Positions 33,690 through 40,561 of a DNA stretch of 50,915 nt are shown here, piece after piece (position 1 is the first letter of the stretch; each line of letters starts with the position of its first letter). Source of the DNA: Pirellulales bacterium (GTDB lineage Bacteria > Planctomycetota > Planctomycetia > Pirellulales > JALHPA01); the NCBI GenBank assembly GCA_033762255.1, contig JANRLT010000012.1, forward strand, positions 1 through 50,915. The letters run 5' to 3'. Made by a program: the position numbers and the translations under genes. The notes beneath the pieces were generated by a model. The model made no database searches and had not been told where the DNA came from. It saw nothing but the letters and a program-made list of their open reading frames with translations.

Positions 33690-35249
33690 TCACGGCGCCG
33701 CCGCTCCCAGGTCCGTCAAGCTAAATCCCCGGCCCAAATGGCTCATATCTTTCCAGAATACTAGCTGGGGCAGCCCGGAGCTAGTGTCGATGATCGCTTC
33801 CACCCGGGCCGCCGGGCCTTCATCCCCAAAAAAACCGATAATTTGGGCACGATGAGCGCTTCCCTGGGCACAGACAAACGGCATCATGGTTTTCATTTCG
33901 TCCAAAGTGACTAAACCCTCGGACAATAGCCAGGTTTCGTGCCGCTGGGCGGGATTCATGCTGGCCGGGTCAACCGTCCGGCGGGAAAGAATCCGCTCAA
34001 CGATTTCCTGGCTCATGCCGGGAATCCCCTTGAGGATCATTTCCGACGCCTGGTTGATATTGACCCTCCCGGGGATGGTGGCGGCGGAATTGGTGGTGAC
34101 CTTGTCCAAAAAGTCCGGCAACGCCGCGCTCAAGAGACCTGGCTCGTTGGGAAAAGGGGATTCCAAGACTACGCCGCTGTCAGAGTTCCCGCCCCGACCG
34201 CTGGCCGCCTGCATCTCATTGCTAATTTGCACCTTGGACCCGATCAAATCCAATATACTGGTAAATTTGACTTTAGAGGGTTTTTTCATGTCCAGCGGGG
34301 CGTTGGATTGTTGCGAACCAGCCCGGCTACCCGTGTAAGGTCCATTCTGGCGATAGGCAATCACATACGTGGCATACGTCGTGTTAAACGCGGTGGAGAT
34401 GTCGTCATAAAGCGTCTGCAGATCGTCGCTATTCAGATCGATCTTGGGCGTCTTATCCGGTTGAAGGTTGCCTTCCAGGCTGTAAAGCGTCAAGTAGGCC
34501 GCCCAGCCGCGGTCCGCCTCGGCGGGGGCCTCGGCCGTGTCGGAGATACGGGGATTGGCGGCTTCGCTTTCGTCGATCAGGCCGTTGCGGTTGGTGTCCG
34601 CCCCGTAGAGCAATTCGGGAGTAACCCCCTGCACCAGCAACAGTTCATCGATCGTCTCGAGCGGGGCGTTCTTGCAGGAATAAGGGGGATCCAGCGCGCT
34701 GTAGACGTCGGACTCGGCCCCCAGTTCGCGGGGACTGTCGTCCTCGTCGAGATAATCCAAAATTTTATCGGCCAGATCCTCGGTCATGCCAGGCAGGGTC
34801 ATCAGCAGGCTTTGTCCCGCGCCGGGCTGCTGCTGGTCGGCAAAAGCCAGGATATTGATGTTAAGCTTGGTCGATTCATCCTCTAGCCCATAACGCAGGC
34901 CAGCGACTTCGCCATTTTCGATGGATTGGGAAACGATCGAAAACGCCCCTTGGTTAGCGGCGGTTTCTCCCGGCAAAACGATGCGGTTTTGAAATAGATC
35001 GGGATTGTCATAAAGGCCCCCCGCTTCTAACAAAGCGGTCGATTCTTGTACCAGCAGCCTTTTTAACAGTTCCACGCCCGAATCGGTCAGCGCGCGGGCC
35101 TGTCCCTGCCGCTGGCTGATTTGCGTCGCCCGCAGTTCGGTAAATGAAAGTTGGGAAAATGTCAGCGCTCCCAGCGAGAGCATGACCACCACCACCAGCA
35201 CGATGATGAGGATGCCCCCCCGACGCTTTTTATTGCCATACATGGGCAT
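33690..35249 (-). CDS. gspK: Type II secretion minor pseudopilin GspK
   Basis: A 519-residue protein. The prepilin leader KKRRG is followed by the helix GILIIVLVVVVMLSLGALTF. Position +5 is not Glu, as is usual for GspK. The T2SSK domain shows GLEDESTKLNINIL, MTEDLADKILDYLDEDDSPRELGAESDVY, NAPLETIDELLLVQGVTPELLYG and the second helical part PGRVNINQASEMILKGIPGMSQEIVERILSRR. The protein is longer than E. coli GspK (about 325 residues) because of an inserted stretch at about 215-370. It caps the pseudopilus tip together with GspI and GspJ. It starts one base after the gspJ stop. Confidence 0.9.
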   Translation of the reverse strand: MPMYGNKKRRGGILIIVLVVVVMLSLGALTFSQLSFTELRATQISQRQGQARALTDSGVELLKRLLVQESTALLEAGGLYDNPDLFQNRIVLPGETAANQGAFSIVSQSIENGEVAGLRYGLEDESTKLNINILAFADQQQPGAGQSLLMTLPGMTEDLADKILDYLDEDDSPRELGAESDVYSALDPPYSCKNAPLETIDELLLVQGVTPELLYGADTNRNGLIDESEAANPRISDTAEAPAEADRGWAAYLTLYSLEGNLQPDKTPKIDLNSDDLQTLYDDISTAFNTTYATYVIAYRQNGPYTGSRAGSQQSNAPLDMKKPSKVKFTSILDLIGSKVQISNEMQAASGRGGNSDSGVVLESPFPNEPGLLSAALPDFLDKVTTNSAATIPGRVNINQASEMILKGIPGMSQEIVERILSRRTVDPASMNPAQRHETWLLSEGLVTLDEMKTMMPFVCAQGSAHRAQIIGFFGDEGPAARVEAIIDTSSGLPQLVFWKDMSHLGRGFSLTDLGAAAP

Positions 35250-35250
35250 T

Positions 35251-36747
35251 CTACATGCCTCCCGTCATATCGGTGTCCGTCATGGGTGTACTCATGGGTT
35301 GACCGCCAGCGGGGGCACCCCCGCCGGAGCCGCCACCACCCGGGTTGCCACCACCTCCTCCTGGACCGCCTCCTCCTGGACCGCCTCCTCCTGGGCCGCC
35401 TCCTCCTGGACCGCCGCCGCCCGAACCGCCACGTCCGCCACCACCACCGCCACCCATCGGTCCGCCGCCACCCATCGGGCCGCTGTTACTAGAGCCGCTA
35501 TTAGAACGACCGCTGCTGGAAGAACTACTGCCGGAGCCACTGGAACTACCCGATGAGGCGCCGCTCCCGCTAGAATTGCTGCCACTCGAATTGCCATCGC
35601 CCGTGGAGCCACTACCCGATTCGCCGGATTCCTCGCTCGTTTCCAGAGGGATCGCCGCGGGCAAATTCACCGTGAGGTAAAAGACGGCGGAATCCGCATC
35701 AGTGGCGGGATCGTTGCCGTTATCTGTCGTGGAGTAAGGATCCGTGGGGTCATTGTCCGTCCCCAGGTTTTGCAGCCGTGGGGAGGAAACAACCATCCGA
35801 ATGAGAATGGCCATCGGCAGGCCGCCGTTGGTTTCGGTATCCCAGGAGGATAGAAGCTGCGTCCCGTCAAAATATTGAAACTCGAGTTCGGTCACTTCCG
35901 AAGCCAGATTTTGACCGTTACTGGCGGGGGTGTTGCCGTTCTCCAGGGAAAAAACAGTCGTCGCGCGGCCTTGCTCAGTGCGGACCAGGCCGGGTGTCGC
36001 GTCGGTCTCGGTCGTGGTAATGGCGTAGGTAATGGTGCGGACATCGCTGGCGATTCCCCCCTGCCCCGCCGTCCCTAGGCCCTGGTATTCGTCGGGTCGG
36101 GGGATGCGGCAAATATCCAGTTGCAAGGTGGCGGCATCGCCATACACGCCGGGGACCGGGGGTGTCGTGTCGTCCGATTCTGCCTCACCAGAGCTACTGG
36201 AACCGCCGCTCCCGGAACCGCTCCCGCCGCTCCCCCCACTCCCACTCCCAGAACTGCCACTACCGCCAGAGCCGCTGGAACGACTGCCCCCACTCGAACT
36301 GCCGCTACTACTTGAACCGCTACTACTTGACCCGCTGCCCGCTGACCCACTACCTGCTGAACCACTTCCACTGGAACTTGCTCCGCTAGAGCCACTGGAG
36401 CCACCGGAGCCACCGGAGCCACTGCCGCCGCTCCCCGCATTAGCGCCGGTGCCTCCACTGCCCCCTGCCGCTCCCAGGGCGCTCTGGACGGATGAGGCCG
36501 ACCCCCCCGCCGCTCCCATAAAGCCGCTGGTGTCAAATTTTTGAAATTGCACTGTCGCGCGAATATCATCCGCCATTCGCCGCAACAGCACCCGCGCCAA
36601 TTGATCACGCTCGGCCTGAGCCTGGGTCTTTGTCAGGGAAGTATAATAAACGTTGATCGCGGTATTGATGCCCAACAGCACAATGGCGGTCAGGGCCAAC
36701 CCCAACATCAACTCCAACAGCGTCCAACCAGCGTTCGTGCGGCGCAT
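35251..36747 (-). CDS. gspJ: GspJ-like minor pseudopilin with Ser/Gly-rich insert and Gly-rich tail
   Basis: A 498-residue protein, about 2.5 times the usual GspJ length. The leader MRRTNAG precedes W-T-L-L-E (Glu at +5) and the helix LMLGLALTAIVLLGINTAINVYY. The GspJ core is recognisable (RVLLRRMADDIRATVQF at 50-66; DICRIPRPDEYQGLG; SEVTELEFQYFDGTQLLSSWD; LPMAILIRMVVSSP). A run of about 105 almost pure Ser/Gly residues (about 85-190) splits the globular domain, and after residue about 375 a second Ser/Gly block is followed by GGGGPGG repeats. It lies between gspI and gspK with gaps of two and one bases. Such linkers are odd in a pseudopilus tip protein; see findings. Confidence 0.85.
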   Translation of the reverse strand: MRRTNAGWTLLELMLGLALTAIVLLGINTAINVYYTSLTKTQAQAERDQLARVLLRRMADDIRATVQFQKFDTSGFMGAAGGSASSVQSALGAAGGSGGTGANAGSGGSGSGGSGGSSGSSGASSSGSGSAGSGSAGSGSSSSGSSSSGSSSGGSRSSGSGGSGSSGSGSGGSGGSGSGSGGSSSSGEAESDDTTPPVPGVYGDAATLQLDICRIPRPDEYQGLGTAGQGGIASDVRTITYAITTTETDATPGLVRTEQGRATTVFSLENGNTPASNGQNLASEVTELEFQYFDGTQLLSSWDTETNGGLPMAILIRMVVSSPRLQNLGTDNDPTDPYSTTDNGNDPATDADSAVFYLTVNLPAAIPLETSEESGESGSGSTGDGNSSGSNSSGSGASSGSSSGSGSSSSSSGRSNSGSSNSGPMGGGGPMGGGGGGGRGGSGGGGPGGGGPGGGGPGGGGPGGGGGNPGGGGSGGGAPAGGQPMSTPMTDTDMTGGM

Positions 36748-36749
36748 GA

Positions 36750-37346
36750 TTAGGATCCTCCGCCAGAGTTAGAGCCGGTGTTGGAACCGCCGCTGGAACT
36801 AGAAGACCCGCTCGAGCTAGCAGCGCTTTCTTTTTGCTGGGCGATGGCGTCCAACTCCGCCTGGCGATCGGCTTTTTCCTGCTCGACCACCGCGGGGTCG
36901 CACATCCACTGCGACAGCACCGCGCGATAATTAGGCTGGTTGTCCGGCACATTGCGGGCCACGATCACCTGCACAGTTAGCAGGCCAGCCACATCGGTCT
37001 GTTCGACGTTGACGGTGTATACCCAGTTCGAGTCGTTTTCGTAAGTGGCATTCGCGACGCTTTCCGGCAGCATGATACCGCTGGCGATTTCGCTTAATTT
37101 GCTTTCAGCGATAAGTGCTGCCTGCACCTCGTATTGAGAGGATTCGATATTACGCAGCCCGCCGATGACCAAACCGCTAATCACCACCAGCGACATGCCC
37201 AGGATGGCAATCGCCAAGAGGACCTCCAACAGCGAAAAACCCGCCGTGCGCGCGATGGATCGCGGTTTTGTGCTGGATAGCAAAGTTGACCGTTTCGTTG
37301 TCAAGTCAAGCGTCAGGGAGGGTGCTGGCGGGGAGAATGGATTCAT
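36750..37346 (-). CDS. gspI: Type II secretion minor pseudopilin GspI
   Basis: A 198-residue protein. A leader of about 35 residues ends in RTAG, then F-S-L-L-E (Glu +5) and the helix VLLAIAILGMSLVVISGLVIGGL, with the family's NIESSQYEVQAALIAESKLSEI block after it. The leader is unusually long and Ser/Thr-rich, but no later Met is available. The last 30 residues are a Ser/Gly/Asn tail. Its ATG overlaps the gspH stop by four bases (ATGA), so translation is coupled. Confidence 0.87.
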   Translation of the reverse strand: MNPFSPPAPSLTLDLTTKRSTLLSSTKPRSIARTAGFSLLEVLLAIAILGMSLVVISGLVIGGLRNIESSQYEVQAALIAESKLSEIASGIMLPESVANATYENDSNWVYTVNVEQTDVAGLLTVQVIVARNVPDNQPNYRAVLSQWMCDPAVVEQEKADRQAELDAIAQQKESAASSSGSSSSSGGSNTGSNSGGGS

Positions 37347-37993
37347 AAATTCCCCCCCGTGGCCGCTGGCGCGGGAGGATTGCCGCTGGCGTACATTTCG
37401 GACACGAGCGCTGTGCCGGTCAGACCGCGCAACTGGATTTTGATCGCCAAGCCGGTTTCGTTGACAAGCTGGACTTCAGCGGTGGAGGTGCTGCCGTCGG
37501 GATAAAAGTAGAGTTGCTGGCCGGTACCGGCGTTTGTGCCGTTCCCGCTGCCAGTGGCGGATTGATTAGCGGCGTTGGCCCCTTCGGCGGTTGCCGCGGC
37601 GGTGGAGCTGCGTTGATCCTCCACGCTTGCTAGTTCGGCATAGGTCACACCATCCGGCAGGGTAAATTGCTCTGTAAATACCTGGGTGCCGGGATTGGCC
37701 TCGACGCTATCGGTAAAGCCACTCAGTGGCTGAACCGAGTATTGGCTGGCGGTCGGACCAAACGTCAACGTATGGGCCTGCCCACTGGTGATGGCCCGCG
37801 CGCGGGCGGTGGACATGGCGATGCGCAGTTGGTCCGCGGCGGACCCCAACCGGGCCGAGCTGGCCACGCCAAAGAGGACCGGCAACGTCAAGGAAACCAA
37901 AATTACCCCTAGCGCAACCACAAGCAGCAGCTCCACCAGCGTAAACGCCGAGCGGGAAGTCCTGCACTGGTAAGGGCGTGATCGGTGGGGCAT
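37343..37993 (-). CDS. gspH: Type II secretion minor pseudopilin GspH
   Basis: A 216-residue protein starting MPHRSRPYQCRTSRSA; a longer frame to 38062 runs into intergenic repeats. Prepilin signal: Ala at -1, then F-T-L-V-E (Glu +5) and LLLVVALGVILVSLTLPVLFG. Typical GspH features follow: RLGSAADQLRIAMSTARARAITSGQAHTLTFG and, near the end, LYFYPDGSTSTAEVQLVNETGLAIKIQLRGLTG. An Ala/Thr/Gly/Asn-rich insert lies at about 140-170. It is separated from gspG by 595 bases of repeats but coupled to gspI. Confidence 0.87.
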   Translation of the reverse strand: MPHRSRPYQCRTSRSAFTLVELLLVVALGVILVSLTLPVLFGVASSARLGSAADQLRIAMSTARARAITSGQAHTLTFGPTASQYSVQPLSGFTDSVEANPGTQVFTEQFTLPDGVTYAELASVEDQRSSTAAATAEGANAANQSATGSGNGTNAGTGQQLYFYPDGSTSTAEVQLVNETGLAIKIQLRGLTGTALVSEMYASGNPPAPAATGGNL

Positions 37994-38054
37994 AGAATTC
38001 GACTTGGATATCAAGAGCGTTGTAAGTTGCGGGTCAAAGGCATTTGATTCTTTG

Positions 38055-38108
38055 CGGGCCAAAGGCCCGACCTATCTCAGCCTAGGGCAAGCGCAGCGTC
38101 GCCCTAGG
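38055..38108. repeat. Two hairpins upstream of gspH
   Basis: CGGGCC-AAA-GGCCCG followed by ACCTAT (a near-match to the CTAC foot), then CCTAGGGC with a 12-base loop and GCCCTAGG. A third short one, GGGCC-AAC-GGCCC, is at about 38132. Confidence 0.5.
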
Positions 38109-38181
38109 TAAATCGTTGTACAAAATTGACAGGGCCAACGGCCCGATTCATCATTGTTGTCGTCATTGCAAAAAGTTCTTA

Positions 38182-38478
38182 TAGCCACGGATTGACACGG
38201 AGGAAACACGGAAGCTAAAGGGGGTCGGGAGTCTTCCGCGATCAAGCCTGTTTACCAAAAGCGTATTCACCGCGTCAGACTCCCGACCCCGTGGTGTTAC
38301 ACAAATTGAATTGATTTGCGCGGATGGGAAGTTCTGAAACATATCAGCGTCATCGGCGGTTCACAAAGCGATCATCCTTACAATGCCAAAAGCGGGATTT
38401 CTTAAGGGATTTCAGCACTGAACTAACACAGATTCCTACTGAAAATATCCGCGTATCATCTGTGAAAATCCGTGGCTA
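38182..38478. repeat. 297-bp block bounded by perfect 12-bp inverted repeats
   Basis: Left end TAGCCACGGATT (38182-38193), right end AATCCGTGGCTA (38467-38478), exact complements. Inside the left end the sequence continues as GACACGG and inside the right end (minus strand) as TTCACAG, so similarity goes on in weaker form. No open frame fits inside. This could be a small non-autonomous element or two facing dispersed repeats. Confidence 0.55.
38221..38290. repeat. 70-base inverted repeat, perfect arms
   Basis: GGGGTCGGGAGTCT (38221-38234) and AGACTCCCGACCCC (38277-38290) are exact 14-base complements around a 42-base loop. A related copy with mismatched arms is at 19432-19502. Confidence 0.65.
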
Positions 38479-38560
38479 AAAAATCTTAATCCACAGATCT
38501 TCCCGCTCTGTGAATTTCCTTGTGTACTCTGTGCCTTCGTATCGGCAACGGGTACGTATC

Positions 38561-38581
38561 GGCAACGGAGTTGCCTCCTAC
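38561..38581. repeat. REP hairpin with CTAC foot after gspG
   Basis: GGCAAC-GGA-GTTGCC followed by TCCTAC, eight bases from the gspG stop. A half copy (ATCGGCAACGG) lies just upstream at about 38540. The closest relative is at 48280-48300 (GGCGAC arms, same TCCTAC foot). Confidence 0.68.
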
Positions 38582-38588
38582 AAGGCCC

Positions 38589-39050
38589 TTAATTAAAACT
38601 TGAAATGTCGTCCTCGGTCCCTTGGCTGCGGTCGGGACCGGCGCTGAGCACTTCGATTTTGCTGTCATACTGGTCGGGCTGGCCGATGATGTAGTCGCTG
38701 CCCCAGGGATCGGGTTTGACACTGTTGAGGTACGGTCCGCGCCAGGTGGCGACATCCATCCCGCTGGGTACATTGACCAACACATCCAGGCTTTCGGGCC
38801 ATTGCTTGTGGCGGGTTTTATACAGCAGCATGGCGTCGGCGATGGCTTTGACTTCGATCTTGGCGTTGTCGATGTCGGCCCCGGCCTGCACGCCGGTGTA
38901 CACGCCGATCGCCATCCCGGCCAGAATGACCAAAATCGCCAGGACCAGCAAAACTTCGATCAGCGTAAACGCGGCCCGCCGCGCGTGTGTGCGGGAACCC
39001 CCGCGATACAAGCTGTACTGACGAAAACGAACTTGACGATCACGCGACAT
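38589..39050 (-). CDS. gspG: Type II secretion major pseudopilin GspG
   Basis: A 153-residue protein starting MSRDRQVRFRQY at 39050, with GAGGAG nine bases upstream; the frame extends to 39134 without such a site. Prepilin signal: RRA, Ala at -1, then F-T-L-I-E (Glu +5) and VLLVLAILVILAGMAIGVYTG. The C-terminal region DPWGSDYIIGQPDQYDSKIEVLSAGPDRSQGTEDDISSF is the calcium-binding GspG signature, so this is a true T2SS major pseudopilin and not a type IV pilin. It forms the shaft of the pseudopilus that pushes substrates through the outer membrane. Confidence 0.92.
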   Translation of the reverse strand: MSRDRQVRFRQYSLYRGGSRTHARRAAFTLIEVLLVLAILVILAGMAIGVYTGVQAGADIDNAKIEVKAIADAMLLYKTRHKQWPESLDVLVNVPSGMDVATWRGPYLNSVKPDPWGSDYIIGQPDQYDSKIEVLSAGPDRSQGTEDDISSFN

Positions 39051-39123
39051 GGTCTCTTGCTCCTCAAAAAAAAGTATTAACTTGTTGGTAAGTTGAATCA
39101 AGTTCCAGCGATACAACTGTCCG

Positions 39124-39160
39124 CAATTCTTCATTCTTCATTCATACTTCTTACTTTGAC
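39124..39160 (-). repeat. GAATG-type element on the gspF stop codon
   Basis: From the gspF stop the minus strand reads TGAGTCAAAGTAAGAAGTA, then TGAATGAAGAATGAAGAATT. It matches the element at the end of gspE, including the stop codon itself. Confidence 0.6.
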
Positions 39161-40366
39161 TCATCCTCCCGCCGAAATCTTGAACATCGGCAAGAGCAAC
39201 GCCACCACCACAAACAGGACCAACCCCGCCAGCACGACCAACAGCAGCGGTTCCAAGAGCTTGATAAACAAGTCGAGTTGCCGCCAGGTCTGCTTTTCCA
39301 CTCCGTCGGCGATCTCCACCAGCACCGTATCCAGCGTGTTGGACTCTTCCGCTACGGCGATCATCTCGGTAATCGTGGGGGGAAAGTGTCCGCTGGCGGT
39401 GAGGGGTTTGGCCAGGGATTGCCCGGCGGTGATGTTTTCGCTGGCGGCGTTGATGGCGGCGGTCAGCACCTGATTGCCGGCCGCTTCGGCGCTGATCTGC
39501 AATGAGCGGATAATCGGTACGCCATTGTGCAATAGCGTCCCCAGCACGCGGCAAAATTGAGCCACACTGAGGTTCAGTAATATCCCTCCCGCCCCGGGGA
39601 TGCGAATTGACCATTTATCGCGTAAATATTTTCCAGCGGGCGTGCTAAAATAGTGCTTAATACTCCAGACCACGCCAATGATCACCAGCGCGATCAGCCA
39701 CCAGTAACTAGCCAAAAAGCCGCTCATGTAGAGTAAAACTTCAGTCACCAGGGGCAAGGCCCCCTTCGCGCGGAGGCGGTTAAAATGCTCTTCAAAACCG
39801 GGAACGATAAAAATCAACAGCCCCGCGACCACCAACAGGCCGATGCTAATCAGTACCAGCGGATAAACCAAAGCGCCGATTGTGCGGCTTTTTAGGTCGG
39901 CCTGTTGTTCGGTGAATTGGGAGACACGTTTGAGGGCGTCCTCTAAAAAACCCCCTTCGCTCCCCGCCCGGACCATGTTGATCGCCATGTCGCTAAATGT
40001 CCGTGGATAGCGGGCCATCGCGTCCCCCAGGCTGGTCCCATCTTCCACGGTGGCGTGCACCTGGGTGAGGACCTCTGTTAGGGCGGGATTTGTCGATTGC
40101 TTTTTAAGGACCTCCAGCGATCGCAATAGAGGCACGCCGCTTTTTAACAAACTGGCCAGTTGATTGTAAAACGTGGCCATCAACTGCGGCTTGACCCGTC
40201 GCCCCGCGACCTGTTGCGCGACCTGTTGTGCTTTGGTATCGACATGCAGCGGAAACAGCGCGCGCGTCGAGAGCGTCGCCAGCACTTCCCGCTGGTTGGC
40301 GGCGCTGATCGTGCCGGTCACGCGCTGACCTGACTTATCTCGGGCAATATAGGCAAAATCGGGCAT
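39161..40366 (-). CDS. gspF: Type II secretion inner-membrane platform protein GspF
   Basis: A 401-residue polytopic protein. The N-terminus DFAYIARDKSGQRVTGTISAANQREVLATL and the duplicated cytoplasmic T2SSF domains (FYNQLASLLKSGVPLLRSLEVLKKQ; FCRVLGTLLHNGVPIIRSLQISAEAAGN) are typical. Three membrane helices are seen (VYPLVLISIGLLVVAGLLIFIVPG; SYWWLIALVIIGVVW; LLEPLLLVVLAGLVLFVVVALLLPMF). It transmits GspE motion to the pseudopilus. It lies 195 bases downstream of gspE and 110 upstream of gspG, both gaps carrying dispersed elements. Confidence 0.95.
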   Translation of the reverse strand: MPDFAYIARDKSGQRVTGTISAANQREVLATLSTRALFPLHVDTKAQQVAQQVAGRRVKPQLMATFYNQLASLLKSGVPLLRSLEVLKKQSTNPALTEVLTQVHATVEDGTSLGDAMARYPRTFSDMAINMVRAGSEGGFLEDALKRVSQFTEQQADLKSRTIGALVYPLVLISIGLLVVAGLLIFIVPGFEEHFNRLRAKGALPLVTEVLLYMSGFLASYWWLIALVIIGVVWSIKHYFSTPAGKYLRDKWSIRIPGAGGILLNLSVAQFCRVLGTLLHNGVPIIRSLQISAEAAGNQVLTAAINAASENITAGQSLAKPLTASGHFPPTITEMIAVAEESNTLDTVLVEIADGVEKQTWRQLDLFIKLLEPLLLVVLAGLVLFVVVALLLPMFKISAGG

Positions 40367-40429
40367 GCGGGGAAATGCGAGGGGTCAGGGAACAGGGGAT
40401 GGGGAACGGGGGAGTGGGGGGAAGCAAAG

Positions 40430-40448
40430 CCGCCGATGGCATCGGCGG
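40430..40448. repeat. CCGCCGAT hairpin, hairpin half only
   Basis: CCGCCGAT-GGC-ATCGGCGG with AAGCAAAG before it, in the gspE-gspF gap. The second half of the composite is missing. GGAGT-type purine runs follow at 40453-40497. Confidence 0.65.
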
Positions 40449-40516
40449 TGAATTGGAGGAGTGGAGTTTAGAGTATTGGAGTTTGGAGCGGTGGAGTAAT
40501 GATAAACACGCTTATC

Positions 40517-40561
40517 AATTCTTCTCATTCTTCATTCTTCATTCATACTTCTGCATTTGAC
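40517..40561 (-). repeat. GAATG-type element on the gspE stop codon
   Basis: From the gspE stop the minus strand reads TGAGTCAAATGCAGAAGTA, then TGAATGAAGAATGAAGAATG. It is nearly the same as the element after gspF. Confidence 0.6.

Larger units (their letters stand above)
37994..38588. other. Repeat-filled gap inside the secretion operon
   Basis: 595 bases between gspG and gspH. From left to right it holds hairpins CGGGCC/GGCCCG and CCTAGGGC/GCCCTAGG (38055-38108), a block bounded by 12-base inverted repeats (38182-38478) that contains a perfect 70-base inverted repeat (38221-38290), and a REP hairpin (38561-38581). No gene is seen. All other junctions in this operon from gspH to the PilO/P-like gene are tight. 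Confidence 0.65.

Noticed and set aside
36032-36544. Pro/Leu-rich open frame opposite gspJ
   Set aside because: It is the complement of the Ser/Gly-coding run; the pseudopilin frame has all family marks.
39124-40561. A conserved mini-ORF (ATG AAT GAA GAA TGA) within the GAATG elements
   Set aside because: The short frame is present after gspE and gspF but not in the thiL copy, so coding is not what is conserved.
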